Origin: Desulfitobacterium metallireducens DSM 15288
GTDB lineage: Bacteria; Bacillota; Desulfitobacteriia; Desulfitobacteriales; Desulfitobacteriaceae
Direction of reading: 5' to 3'
Assembly: GCF_000231405.2 (NCBI RefSeq)
Contig: NZ_CP007032.1
Coordinates: forward strand, 1,674,001-1,738,000
Length of the DNA: 64,000 nt
Both the position numbers and the translations under genes were made by a program. Under the pieces are notes generated by a model, which saw nothing but the letters and a program-made list of their open reading frames with translations, had not been told where the DNA came from and ran no database searches. Shown in pieces: positions 18,311 through 27,342 of this stretch; positions within the stretch are counted from its first letter, which is position 1; every line of letters starts with the position of its first letter.

Positions 18311-18958
18311 TTAGTTAATGCTTTTTTTACTATCTTGAATGCACTGTTCGAGGATATTTCCATTCAGACTCCAATAGATCTCACCTGCTTCAACAGAACG
18401 TTGCAAACCCCAGCCTTTTAAATATTTGAGCCAAACTCGAAAGACATTTTCAAAATCAGCATTTTTTACAGAAATTGGTGAGTAGACACTGCTTTTCCAG
18501 ACCATTTCTAAATGCTGAGAATGAGTGGTGTTGATCTTATTCTCCCAAGCCTTAAGTAAGTCCTTTTGAGAAGATTTCTGCATACTACCTTGACTTGCCT
18601 GATAGAGCAACTCATAAAGTCCCTGAAAGGAGCATGCATTTGCCAAATATTGAAGCTTAGCCTGTTCAAGGCTGTGGGGATGAAGCAGTAAAGAGGCCGT
18701 TTTAACCTTTTTTGTTCGTGAGGACTCTTTCTTTTTCTTATGTTCTAGTTTTTGGCTAAGAACAGATATGGATGATTCCCTTGAATAAGCACAATCTCTT
18801 AGTTTTGAGCGATTATTTTTCTTCCTTGGAGTTTTTACCTTAACGGAAGAAGATGACTTGTGCCCATGATATTTTTTAAAACTTTGCTGTCTTCGTGTAT
18901 AGTAAAATCCCAGGATCAAGCCTACGGCAACAATCATGCTTATCCACGCAGTATCCAT
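18311..18958 (-). CDS. Hypothetical membrane-anchored basic protein
   Basis: Protein of 215 residues, not recognised. One N-terminal membrane segment (about 4-20) is followed by a very basic, Ser/Lys/Arg-rich linker (about 22-85) and a helical domain (about 90-215) containing LLHPHSLEQAKLQYLANACS and WLKYLKGWG. The architecture suggests a membrane-tethered cytosolic domain, with the basic region near lipid or nucleic acid. It lies between topB and polC on the same strand with about 145 and 210 nt gaps, so it is probably its own unit. Confidence 0.6.
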   Translation of the reverse strand: MDTAWISMIVAVGLILGFYYTRRQQSFKKYHGHKSSSSVKVKTPRKKNNRSKLRDCAYSRESSISVLSQKLEHKKKKESSRTKKVKTASLLLHPHSLEQAKLQYLANACSFQGLYELLYQASQGSMQKSSQKDLLKAWENKINTTHSQHLEMVWKSSVYSPISVKNADFENVFRVWLKYLKGWGLQRSVEAGEIYWSLNGNILEQCIQDSKKSIN

Positions 18959-19103
18959 ATTCTACCGCCTCTTCCCATCCATTTTACTATTCCTAAACTC
19001 ATATTATCATTCTATTCAAAAAACCGTGCATGTTTACACTTTAAAATAAAAAGGCAAGTTTCCTTGTCTCTTTTAAAATTATACATCATTCTCTATTTTT
19101 AAT

Positions 19104-21518
19104 TTAATCCTTTTCAAAAACAAATTTAAGCTTTGCAGAGCCTTCTTCTGCCCATACTAAATAAGCAGAGAATGATTTACCAGACTTGGAACGAAATCCT
19201 TTAATTAAGTCAGTCGACCCCTTTTTAAGAAGCTTTTTAACCTGTGTTGGAGACAGGACTTTACCACAGATTGGGGTTTTCCACACAACGAAGGTACAGC
19301 CTTTCCGCCAATTCAGGCAGCCATATCCCTTTTTTCCCTCGATGATATCCCCGCTGCAAAGCGGACAACGCCCTAATACCTCGGGCTGGGTACTTGATAT
19401 ACGTACTGAAGACTGAGCCGAATCTTCCATTTCTTGTGAAGGAAGCTTTTTTTCTTCTTTCCCTTCAGGCGTAGAAGTTCTCTTTTTCGAAACAGCTTTA
19501 TTACCATTGCCTTTCATCTTCGCTGGAGCGAGCGAGAGTGGACGTTTCCCAAATTTCTTTTCAAACGCCTTCAACTCATCTAAAATTTCAATGATTGCTT
19601 TCTCTATCTGTGCCATATAAATCTCAAGTTCTACTTTTCCTTGTTCAACCTGCGCCAGCTCGAATTCCATCTGACCCGTCATTTCTGCACTCACTAAGAG
19701 TTGGGCTTTCGGCAGCTCCTCTTTGATTAAGCGAATCAACTCTTTTCCCTTTTCTGTAGGTTGTAACGTGCGATGGTCCTGTAGCAAATAGCCCCTTTCT
19801 AGTAAATTTTCAATAATAGCAGGACGCGTAGCGACTGTTCCTAACCCCTTTCCTTTGAGCTGTTGTTGCAGGAGTTCGTCTTCTACCTTTTTACCCGCGT
19901 TTTCCATTGCTTTTAACAAATCACCTTGCGTATAACGCTTAGGAGGTTTAGTCTCTTTCTCCTTTACCATTGCTTCCAGAAGTGTTACCACTTCCTCCAT
20001 ACTAAGGACAGGTAAAGTGACAAAATCCGCATTTACATCCTCACCATCGACTCCGGATTCGGCATTTTTTGATTTACCCTTTCGGCGTTTAGGTGTTTCT
20101 TCTTCATCGGATTTGTCTCCTGTTATCTTTTTCCATCCCAAATCAAGGAGAACTTTACCCCGAGTTCTAAAATATTCTCCTTCAACTTGAGTATGAACAA
20201 CGGTCGTTTCATATCGAGCAGGAGGAAACCAAACACTTAGAAATCGGCGAACGATCATATCCCAAAGCTTCCACTCATCAGGAGAAAGCTTTTCCGGCGA
20301 GATTCTTTCGGTAGTTGGGATGATAGCATGGTGGGCTGTGATTTCATTGATGACCCGTTTGCCCTTTGGCAAGTCCTTTTCTAAGGCTTCTTCAACCCAC
20401 TCCTTGTAGGGTTCGATCTGTAATGCGCGTAAATGCGACGGTAATTTGGGAAGTATATCAACCGGTAAAAAATTACAGTCCGTACGTGGATAGGTTGTTG
20501 CCTTTTTTTCATAAAGAGATTGGGCAGTCTTCAGCACCTGCTCAGCAGTCATCCCAAAGCGTTTCGAGGCGGCTACCGTAAGTGAGGTTAAGTCAAAAAG
20601 CAACGGATGAGCTTCCTGAACTTCCTTCGCCTCGATAGAATGAACTTTTCCACATTTTCCTTTAACTTTTGCTGCAATTGCATCAGCCCTTACCCGATCT
20701 AATCCATGCACGGGACCGTTAGAGTTTTGCAGATTCCCCTCTGAGGTTGATTTACCTTCGCTCTCACCCGGGGCTACGACCCATTTTCCTGTATAATTTC
20801 CTGTGCTTGCCTTAAACTCAGCTTCCACTTCACAGTACTGAACAGGATCAAACTGCTCTATCTCCCATTCACGTTCAACGACTAAAGCCAACGTCGGGGT
20901 CTGGACCCGCCCAATAGAAACCACATTGGGCTTTTTTCGAATAGGGTCAAAACTACCGAACAACGCAGAGAACCCTTCAGTTAGATTCATCCCAAAATCC
21001 CAATCGCCATAGCTGCGTCCATAGCCAGCTTGAGCTAATCCTCTCACATCGCCTTCTGTCCGAAGCTGCTTCATCCCTTCAAGAATCGCTTCAGACGTCA
21101 AAGAAGAAACCCAAAGTCGTTTTAGAGGTTTTGTACATTGCACCAGATCCCAAACTTCCTGGAAGAGAAGTTGCCCTTCTCTATCCGCGTCTGTTCCACA
21201 GATCACTCGATCAACCTCCGTGGAATTCAGGAGCTGAGTAAGAATTGTATACTGGTTCTTTGTTGAGGCTTTGACTTGATGTTTAAACTGTTTAAAAGGA
21301 GGTAAAATGGGGAGACGATGTAGGCCCCATTTTTTACCTACTTTATTTATATCCATATACTCTTCAGGCCGATTTAGCTCTAATAGATGACCAATACACC
21401 AAGTGATAATGTAATCATCATTTTGAAAATATCCATTACCTTTGCCTTTGACTCCAAGTGTTTTTGCATATTCTCTCGCTTGGGACGGCTTTTCTGCGAC
21501 AATCAAAATTTTACCCAC
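19104..21518 (-). CDS. topB: DNA topoisomerase III (type IA)
   Basis: Type IA topoisomerase of 804 residues, longer than the usual 650-730 because of its C-terminal tail. The TOPRIM domain has VAEKPSQ and GTDADREG (about 108-115). The domain linked to the active site has SIGRVQTPTLAL, and the catalytic Tyr is in TTYPRTDC (about 340). The Lys-rich tail ends with a four-Cys zinc element (CPLC, then C-x8-C) and a topoisomerase C-terminal repeat. Start is GTG with AGGTG 7 nt upstream. It relaxes and decatenates DNA. Confidence 0.95.
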   Translation of the reverse strand: MGKILIVAEKPSQAREYAKTLGVKGKGNGYFQNDDYIITWCIGHLLELNRPEEYMDINKVGKKWGLHRLPILPPFKQFKHQVKASTKNQYTILTQLLNSTEVDRVICGTDADREGQLLFQEVWDLVQCTKPLKRLWVSSLTSEAILEGMKQLRTEGDVRGLAQAGYGRSYGDWDFGMNLTEGFSALFGSFDPIRKKPNVVSIGRVQTPTLALVVEREWEIEQFDPVQYCEVEAEFKASTGNYTGKWVVAPGESEGKSTSEGNLQNSNGPVHGLDRVRADAIAAKVKGKCGKVHSIEAKEVQEAHPLLFDLTSLTVAASKRFGMTAEQVLKTAQSLYEKKATTYPRTDCNFLPVDILPKLPSHLRALQIEPYKEWVEEALEKDLPKGKRVINEITAHHAIIPTTERISPEKLSPDEWKLWDMIVRRFLSVWFPPARYETTVVHTQVEGEYFRTRGKVLLDLGWKKITGDKSDEEETPKRRKGKSKNAESGVDGEDVNADFVTLPVLSMEEVVTLLEAMVKEKETKPPKRYTQGDLLKAMENAGKKVEDELLQQQLKGKGLGTVATRPAIIENLLERGYLLQDHRTLQPTEKGKELIRLIKEELPKAQLLVSAEMTGQMEFELAQVEQGKVELEIYMAQIEKAIIEILDELKAFEKKFGKRPLSLAPAKMKGNGNKAVSKKRTSTPEGKEEKKLPSQEMEDSAQSSVRISSTQPEVLGRCPLCSGDIIEGKKGYGCLNWRKGCTFVVWKTPICGKVLSPTQVKKLLKKGSTDLIKGFRSKSGKSFSAYLVWAEEGSAKLKFVFEKD

Positions 21519-21640
21519 GGGCTTTCACCTATTCTATTCTTTATATTTTTGTTACAATCTCCCACTCATAAATCTGAGTCAACCGTTAAAAATAGAAATG
21601 TTGTCCAATGAAAAATTCATATTTTAAGGGAGGAAAAAAC

Positions 21641-21823
21641 ATGCCAGGACGAGTCGATAAACTCAAAACACACTTGCAAGGTATTAAATGCGTCGTGAAT
21701 ACCTGCCATTACTGGGGACAGGATCATTGTTTCGCACAAGAAATCGAAGTTCAAGCCCCTAATGCTTCAACAACAGAAATGACGGACTGTGCAACTTTTA
21801 TTCCCAATGGTAGCTTATCTTAA
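21641..21823 (+). CDS. DUF1540 small cysteine protein
   Basis: Protein of 60 residues of the DUF1540 family, common in spore-forming Clostridia. Four conserved Cys are visible: IKCVVNTCHYW, DHCFAQEIEV, and TDCATF, likely a metal-binding knuckle. Function is unknown. ATG 21641 has AAGGGAGG 7 nt upstream; the frame continues upstream without a better start. An 11-bp stem-loop follows the stop. Confidence 0.85.
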   Translation: MPGRVDKLKTHLQGIKCVVNTCHYWGQDHCFAQEIEVQAPNASTTEMTDCATFIPNGSLS

Positions 21824-21841
21824 TTTAACAAAGCGCAGACA

Positions 21842-21870
21842 AATGGCTAGCCCACGACCGGCTAGCCATT
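21842..21870 (+). terminator. Stem-loop after the DUF1540 gene
   Basis: Perfect 11-bp stem (21842-21852 with 21860-21870), 7-nt loop, but no T tract follows. The remaining sequence up to 22063 shows no gene; TTGCCT and TACTAT near 21975-22002 may be a promoter for the next gene. Confidence 0.5.
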
Positions 21871-22063
21871 CTCTGTGATGGTCCTACTAATATTTCGACC
21901 TAGCGGGTATAAAATCCTTCTTCCTTCGGCTTTAAACACCGATCCGTTATAACACTAGTTTCAGACCATAACTTGCCTTTTTTTGCAAAGGTCTATACTA
22001 TAGTAAGGACAGCTAATTTAAAATTAATAACCTTTCGAATTTAAATAAAGTAGGTGTTTCTTT

Positions 22064-23257
22064 TTGTCAAAACTCGAGTTAATAGCAACGTCCGCCTTCG
22101 GAATTGAATCCATCGTTGCCCGTGAGTTAAAGAATCTCGGCTATGATGAAGCCAAGGTTGAAAACGGGAAAGTCACGTTTTCCGCCGATGAGTTAGGCAT
22201 CTGCCGCACAAATCTGTGGTTACGTTCCTCAGAGCGTGTGCTCTTAAAAATGGGAGAATTTTCAGCGACAACATTTGAAGAACTCTTCCAACAAACAAAA
22301 GCTCTTCCCTGGGAGAATTGGCTCCCAATCGATGCCGAATTCCCTGTTGAAGGAAAATCAATTAAGTCAAAACTCTTTAGTGTCTCTGACTGCCAGGCGA
22401 TTGTTAAAAAAGCCATTGTTGAGCGCTTAAAAGAAGTCTATGGTATTAGTTGGTTCCAAGAAACAGGCGCTCGCTATAAAGTTGAAGTCGCTCTTCTCAA
22501 AGATGTTGCAACGTTAACCATTGACACTTCAGGACCTGGTCTACATAAAAGAGGTTATCGTAGATTAGCCGGTCAAGCCCCTTTGAAAGAGACCTTAGCA
22601 GCTGCCATGATCCAGCTTAGCTATTGGAAGGCAGACCGGGCCTTAATCGATCCCTTTTGTGGGACAGGCACGATTCCTATCGAAGCAGCCATGATCGCTC
22701 AAAACCGGGCACCTGGCCTGAAGCGAGAGTTCATTTCCGAAAAATGGAGTAACATCCCAGAAAAAACGTGGCAACAAGCCCGAGAAGAAGCACACGACCT
22801 TTATCATCCGGATCTCGACTTACATATCTATGGTTCCGATATTGACCCCAGTGCTTTACAGCTCGCGCGTGCTCATGCGGAAGACGCTGGTTTAACAGAT
22901 AAAATCTTCTTTCAAAAATTACCCGTTTCCGAAGTTCGTTCTCGCTTCCAATATGGCCATTTAATCACGAATCCTCCCTACGGCGAACGTCTCGGTGAAT
23001 TAGAAGACGTTAAAAAACTATACCAAGACTTAGGGCATATCTTCAAAGCCCTGCCCACGTGGTCTCTTCATGTGATCACTTCCCTTAAGAAGCCTGAAGA
23101 TTTGATCGGGAGGCCTTGGGATAAAAGTCGTAAACTTTATAATGGTCGTATCGAATGTCATTATTTCCAATTCTTTGGACCGAAACCTCTCCGCAAGCCA
23201 AGACCTGATCCCCTCACAACCATCGAAACACAGTCAGAAGAAAACGCAGACTCATAA
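22064..23257 (+). CDS. THUMP-domain class I rRNA methyltransferase (RlmL/YpsC-like)
   Basis: SAM-dependent RNA methyltransferase of 397 residues. A THUMP RNA-binding domain covers about 50-160, and a Rossmann-fold methyltransferase follows with IDPFCGTGTIPIEAA (SAM motif I, about 200) and the base-flipping NPPYGERLGE (about 307). RlmL-N enzymes make m2G in 23S rRNA; this is the single-module Firmicute form (YpsC). Start is TTG with AGGTG 7 nt before. A strong terminator follows. The exact target nucleotide is inferred from the family only. Confidence 0.92.
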   Translation: MSKLELIATSAFGIESIVARELKNLGYDEAKVENGKVTFSADELGICRTNLWLRSSERVLLKMGEFSATTFEELFQQTKALPWENWLPIDAEFPVEGKSIKSKLFSVSDCQAIVKKAIVERLKEVYGISWFQETGARYKVEVALLKDVATLTIDTSGPGLHKRGYRRLAGQAPLKETLAAAMIQLSYWKADRALIDPFCGTGTIPIEAAMIAQNRAPGLKREFISEKWSNIPEKTWQQAREEAHDLYHPDLDLHIYGSDIDPSALQLARAHAEDAGLTDKIFFQKLPVSEVRSRFQYGHLITNPPYGERLGELEDVKKLYQDLGHIFKALPTWSLHVITSLKKPEDLIGRPWDKSRKLYNGRIECHYFQFFGPKPLRKPRPDPLTTIETQSEENADS

Positions 23258-23286
23258 TGTCTTCCTCTCTCGAATAAAAAGAAATG

Positions 23287-23335
23287 AAGCTCTAGGAAAT
23301 TGACGCCACGGCGAAAAATTCCTAGAGCTTTTATT
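23287..23335 (+). terminator. Rho-independent terminator after the methyltransferase
   Basis: Twelve-base-pair perfect stem (23287-23298 with 23319-23330) followed by TTATTTTTAT. Confidence 0.9.
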
Positions 23336-23389
23336 TTTATGAATATGTGGGCAATCTATCATTGAATCTAAAGAAAAGGAGCTCTATTC

Positions 23390-24001
23390 ATGAATGATGG
23401 ATCGACTGACCTACAATCCTACATCACGCAAACTGCATTAGAGAATGGAGCACTACTCGTCGGGTATACCAAAGTTCGAAGAACTCAGCCTGTTATTATT
23501 CTAGCCTTTCCCTTCTCTAATTCCTGGATTTTGAACCATCCTTTTTATATTACCCGTCGCTTTGGCGAGGAGCTCTGGCATGAACATAAAGTCCATGAAA
23601 AACTCACTACCCTTCTCCAAAAGGAAGGGTACCGATACAAAGTCAAAAGTTCTCTATCTGTTTTTGGAGATATTCGTCCCCTAGCGATTGCCGCAGGAAT
23701 CGGACAATGGGGTAAAAATGGACTCGTCGTTAATAAAACCTATGGCTCAAAGCTTTTATTTTCAGCCCTCTTTTCGGATGCCCCATTTGAGGCTATCGAC
23801 CAAACCCATCCATTTGAAATTTCCTCGGAACTTAATCCTCTTAGTTCTTCCTCAGACTCCTGTGTCAATTGTGATCGCTGTTTAAAAGCCTGTCCTGGGA
23901 AAGCCTTTAAGAATGGCATTTTTAATCCCCGGCGGTGTTTTCTAAAATCAATTCGTGGGTGTTCTGAATGCATTCAATCCTGTACTGGTGAAGCACAATG
24001 A
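23390..24001 (+). CDS. 4Fe-4S double-cluster protein (QueG-like C-terminal type)
   Basis: Protein of 203 residues. The C-terminal part has CVNCDRCLKACPG followed by RRCFLKSIRGCSECIQSC, eight Cys suited to two 4Fe-4S clusters in the arrangement of epoxyqueuosine reductase and related ferredoxin-like proteins. The N-terminal domain (about 1-150) resembles the shortened QueG-related module without its corrinoid-binding HEAT region, so it is unlikely to be QueG itself. Redox partner unknown. ATG follows AAAGGAG. Confidence 0.8.
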   Translation: MNDGSTDLQSYITQTALENGALLVGYTKVRRTQPVIILAFPFSNSWILNHPFYITRRFGEELWHEHKVHEKLTTLLQKEGYRYKVKSSLSVFGDIRPLAIAAGIGQWGKNGLVVNKTYGSKLLFSALFSDAPFEAIDQTHPFEISSELNPLSSSSDSCVNCDRCLKACPGKAFKNGIFNPRRCFLKSIRGCSECIQSCTGEAQ

Positions 24002-24020
24002 ATAATCCCTATTAATAGAT

Positions 24021-24052
24021 GAAACCACCTGTCGTCCATAACAGGTGGTTTC
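24021..24052 (+). terminator. Stem-loop after the 4Fe-4S protein gene
   Basis: Perfect 12-bp stem (24021-24032 with 24041-24052) with an 8-nt loop; weak T content after it. Confidence 0.65.
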
Positions 24053-24059
24053 CATTTAC

Positions 24060-24082
24060 GAATCGCAATTGAATTGCGATTC
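24060..24082. repeat. Perfect 23-bp palindrome between convergent genes
   Basis: GAATCGCAATT, a single G, then AATTGCGATTC. It is symmetrical to the base and lies 7 nt beyond the previous stem-loop, between convergent transcription units. It may be a second terminator, a cruciform or a protein site. Confidence 0.6.
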
Positions 24083-24133
24083 CTCAATGTCAGCTCATTA
24101 AGTATGATAGGCCATATTTAAAGAAAAGTCAAC

Positions 24134-25516
24134 CTACTTAAGACACAATTCTTCATTCAACTCAATGATCGCTTGAGTATATTTATCTCGGTCGATAACA
24201 AACTGCATGTTAACCTGACGTAAGGATTGAGACACACAGTTAATGTTAATTTTATTTCTCGCTAAAATCGAAGCCGCACGCGCAAGAATGTTCGGTAAGG
24301 CAATATTTGAACCAATCACACAAACAATTGCCACTTGTTTAACCGATACGGTCTCATACCTCTCCTCGAGTTCAGAAATCAGTTCATTGCTCATATCCTT
24401 TTCCCAAATAACAAGGGAAATACTATTCGCGTTCGTCGCCTTCATAATATAACTAACATCATACTTATTAAAGGTTTTCATAATCTCAAAATCAAAGCCC
24501 GTCTGCCCTACCATGGATGCATCATGAATTTCGATAATAACAACCTTATCCGATCCGGCAATGATTTCGATTTTAGCTTCAGGACCAACATAACCTTTGG
24601 AGATCAAAGTTCCTGGATGTTGTGGTTGGAACGTGTTTTTTAAGCGTAAATTAATCCCTGCTAATTCTAAAGGTTTAGCCGCATTAGGATGAATTGCCTC
24701 CATACCGACATCAGCTAATTGATCTGCCACATCATAATTCGTATGTCCCACTGGAACGGCTTTATCCACACCGACAACTTTGGGATCTGCGGAAGATAAA
24801 TGATATTCCTTATGAATGATGGCTTCATCTGCATGTAGCTGGGTCGCAATCTTTGAAAATGTAATTTCCGAATAGCCGCGAGCAAATTGACGCATAATTC
24901 CCTCGCGACCTTTTGTATAGCCGGTTGCAATAACAATTCCTTTAAACGGATCAACATTATTAAAGGATTGCTCAATCCGTTCGCTAATCGTAAGCTGCCT
25001 AGAATCGCTAAAACCCGTAAGATCCACTAACTTCGCAGAGATCCCTTGATTTTGCAATATATTGACAGAGTTAAATGCGGAATGAGCTTCCCCTATCGAA
25101 GAAAGCAACTCACGAGCTGCTGAGAAGATACTTTCTCTTTCGACATATCCAGAAGCAATGATTTCTCCCATGCTACTGAGATATGATTTTGTTTTAGATA
25201 TTCTCTCGATCAAAAAGTCTTTAGAACCCTCGTAATCTAGCCCTAAATCTACTAATCGTTCATTAATCTTTAGAAGATGATTGAGTAATTCATCTAGAGG
25301 TTTCTCATAATCTCCGCCTTGAACGAAATATTGATACACACCCGGAGCCTTAGTCTTTTTGTCCTCGAGTAGTAGATTTGTTACCCCAGCATAAGCTGAG
25401 ACTACAAATACTCGACCAAAACGGAAATCGGGATCCCCCGGTTTTCCGATAATATTTTGTAATACATCCTGAAATTCTGTCATTGATGTTCCACCGATTT
25501 TTTCTACCGTTAGCAA
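24134..25516 (-). CDS. Aspartate kinase (ectoine-cluster-like branch)
   Basis: Catalyses ATP-dependent phosphorylation of aspartate, first step to Lys, Thr and Met. The 461-residue protein starts with VEKIGGTSM (the phosphate-binding KxGGTS), has GYTKGREGIM and RGYSEITFS, and the SSADPKVVG block typical of kinases, followed by two ACT-type regulatory segments (about 315-380 and 395-460). Overall it resembles the Ask_Ect branch rather than LysC. The best start is TTG 25516, 7 nt after GGAGGT. No ectoine genes are next to it and no lysine riboswitch is seen. Confidence 0.9.
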   Translation of the reverse strand: MLTVEKIGGTSMTEFQDVLQNIIGKPGDPDFRFGRVFVVSAYAGVTNLLLEDKKTKAPGVYQYFVQGGDYEKPLDELLNHLLKINERLVDLGLDYEGSKDFLIERISKTKSYLSSMGEIIASGYVERESIFSAARELLSSIGEAHSAFNSVNILQNQGISAKLVDLTGFSDSRQLTISERIEQSFNNVDPFKGIVIATGYTKGREGIMRQFARGYSEITFSKIATQLHADEAIIHKEYHLSSADPKVVGVDKAVPVGHTNYDVADQLADVGMEAIHPNAAKPLELAGINLRLKNTFQPQHPGTLISKGYVGPEAKIEIIAGSDKVVIIEIHDASMVGQTGFDFEIMKTFNKYDVSYIMKATNANSISLVIWEKDMSNELISELEERYETVSVKQVAIVCVIGSNIALPNILARAASILARNKININCVSQSLRQVNMQFVIDRDKYTQAIIELNEELCLK

Positions 25517-25808
25517 ATTCACTACCTCCAAAATGTGTTTCCTCACAGGAAATACAAATGTCCATCATACGTACATAAAGATTTATGTATAGAATAGCTC
25601 AGAATTCGACTTGTGGCAATAAAAATTTACATAACAGACAACGAAATTTCATACTTTTTTCTCCTGTCTTAGTACAGAAATTCACTTTCCGTAATTTAGC
25701 TCCGCTTACTCCCCATAAAATACATAGAGTAGGGCAAACTTCCAATAGTTATTTATGGAATATAATGTTATTAAGTAAGAGCCTATTAAAAACCTAGAGG
25801 TGATTATC

Positions 25809-26003
25809 ATGATCTTATTCCACAAATATCCTGAGGATTTTCAAGCTTTAAGCTGTTATCCTATTCACTCTTGCGTTCAGCCACATCTTTGGCTTCAAAA
25901 TTGCTATCCATGTCCGCAACCCCTACTTCCACAACAACACCCGCAAGTTCAACCCGCTCTCAAACCTTCCGATTATGCTCCTAGCCGTAATTCCAAAGGA
26001 TAA
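25809..26003 (+). CDS. Small Cys/Pro/Gln-rich protein
   Basis: Protein of 64 residues, not recognised. It contains SCYPIHSCVQPHLWLQNCYP and a run rich in Gln and Pro, with four Cys in the first half. Composition recalls spore-coat type proteins, but there is no family assignment. It is a convincing gene: ATG at 25809 has GAGGTG 6 nt upstream, a TATAAT-like box lies near 25760, and a strong terminator follows six bases after the stop. Confidence 0.7.
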   Translation: MILFHKYPEDFQALSCYPIHSCVQPHLWLQNCYPCPQPLLPQQHPQVQPALKPSDYAPSRNSKG

Positions 26004-26008
26004 TGTTT

Positions 26009-26050
26009 AAAAAAGTGGTATTACTCAAACTGAGAAATACCACTTTTTTT
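26009..26050 (+). terminator. Rho-independent terminator after the Cys/Pro-rich gene
   Basis: Fourteen-base-pair stem (26009-26022 with 26036-26049) whose outer A:T pairs run into seven T residues. Confidence 0.9.
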
Positions 26051-26116
26051 GCAAATTTAGATTATTTCATTTTATAAGTTATAATATAAACACATTAGTT
26101 GAAAGGTGGTTATTTT

Positions 26117-26545
26117 ATGAACGATTGGTTAATCCCCTACATAAACTTTAACGGAAATTGTGAGGAAGCCGTAAATTTTTATCAAAAAATCCTCGGTGGA
26201 GAAGTACAGATTCTCCATTTTAAAGATGCTCCCCCTACTCCTGAGTTTCCAGTACAAGAACATCTCAAAGATCTTGTCCTTCATGCCGAACTAAGAAAAG
26301 AAGGTCATGTCATCCGTTTCTCTGACACCTTCACCGGCGTTCCCTTTACCCCAGGAAATACGATTTCTTTTTCTTTAGAGTTCGACACAACCGAAGAAAC
26401 CAAAACTGTATATGAAGCTTTATCCGAAGGCGGGCAAATTGAAATGGTGCTTCAGCAAACCTTTTTTAGCCCACTTTATGGAAAATTCGTCGATAAATTT
26501 GGAGTACATTGGCAAGTTAGTTGTAAAGCTCATTCAGCTAAATAA
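26117..26545 (+). CDS. VOC/PhnB-like glyoxalase-superfamily protein
   Basis: Protein of 142 residues with the PhnB-type vicinal-oxygen-chelate fold: IPYINFNGNCEEAVNFYQKI, then ISFSLEFDTTEE and FGVHWQVSC. Members are small metal-binding or demethylase-like proteins of uncertain role. The start at ATG 26117 has GGTGG upstream; the longer frame would need a TTG inside the leader. A -10-like TATAAT is at 26080-26085. A stem-loop shared with the convergent glycosylase gene follows. Confidence 0.85.
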   Translation: MNDWLIPYINFNGNCEEAVNFYQKILGGEVQILHFKDAPPTPEFPVQEHLKDLVLHAELRKEGHVIRFSDTFTGVPFTPGNTISFSLEFDTTEETKTVYEALSEGGQIEMVLQQTFFSPLYGKFVDKFGVHWQVSCKAHSAK

Positions 26546-26558
26546 ATGAACTTAAGTG

Positions 26559-26588
26559 AAAGCTGCTCTGTTTCGATAGAGCAGCTTT
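26559..26588. terminator. Stem-loop between convergent genes
   Basis: Perfect 11-bp stem (26559-26569 with 26578-26588) followed by one more T; serves the VOC gene and possibly the glycosylase gene. Confidence 0.75.
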
Positions 26589-26617
26589 TGAATAACTTAG
26601 ATTATAGGGTACCCAGC

Positions 26618-27220
26618 TTAGTCTAAAGAAAGTTGCCAGAGATATAAGGAAGCTATCGACCCATAAGGAGAGTACCGTTTTCGATAGCGCTCAAACTTTT
26701 CTTTAGAAAGATCTTTGAGCCCGTATAAGTTCATCATCCCCCGACATATTGCCAAATCTCTATAGCTGACCACATCAGGACGACTCAAGGAAAAAATAAG
26801 CAACATTTCGGCAGTCCAAATACCAACTCCATGAAGTGAAGATAACTTTTTAATAATCTCTTCATCTTGAAACGTATGCAGATTCGCAAAATCAACTGTC
26901 CCGTTCATAGCCGCATCGGCGATTCCTTTGATGTAGCCCGCTTTTCTGACAGACATTCCACACCCTTGAATTGCGGATTGGTCTACCTGAGCAATACATT
27001 CTGGTGTAATACTCCCAAGCAGTGTCGTTAATCGACTCCAGACGGTCGCGGCTGCTTTATTCGAAATTTGCTGACTAACTACACTTGAAATGAGTGCCGT
27101 AAATGGATCGGGTAAGATCTCTCGCTGGATCATGCCGATCTTTTCAATTGCTTCGCCCAACCTCTTATCTTTGCGTTTTAAGCATTCCATTTCTTTTTGT
27201 CCATATTCAAAAAAAGGCAT
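26618..27220 (-). CDS. DNA-3-methyladenine glycosylase II-like (HhH-GPD)
   Basis: Base-excision repair glycosylase of 200 residues. The helix-hairpin-helix is LHGVGIWTAEMLLIF (about 130-145) and the catalytic Asp follows in VVSYRDLAICRGM (about 150). The start contains SSVVSQQISNKAA, as in AlkA-type cores. It lacks the N-terminal AlkA domain, like many Firmicute homologues, and no iron-sulfur Cys loop is present. It should remove alkylated purines such as 3-methyladenine. Confidence 0.9.
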   Translation of the reverse strand: MPFFEYGQKEMECLKRKDKRLGEAIEKIGMIQREILPDPFTALISSVVSQQISNKAAATVWSRLTTLLGSITPECIAQVDQSAIQGCGMSVRKAGYIKGIADAAMNGTVDFANLHTFQDEEIIKKLSSLHGVGIWTAEMLLIFSLSRPDVVSYRDLAICRGMMNLYGLKDLSKEKFERYRKRYSPYGSIASLYLWQLSLD

Positions 27221-27342
27221 CGTTAATTATCCTCACAATAAAGTCTTTCGTCTTTATCATAATAGTTTACTTGATGAGAACTGTCAAAGCCCTGCGAGAA
27301 CACATAAGATAAAAAAATATATATTGTCAGGGGGTTCTCTTC

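Noticed and set aside
23390-24001. Full QueG annotation
   Set aside because: Too short and lacking the corrinoid-binding region; only the Fe-S part fits.
24134-25600. Lysine riboswitch for aspartate kinase
   Set aside because: The leader is short and no matching structure is visible.
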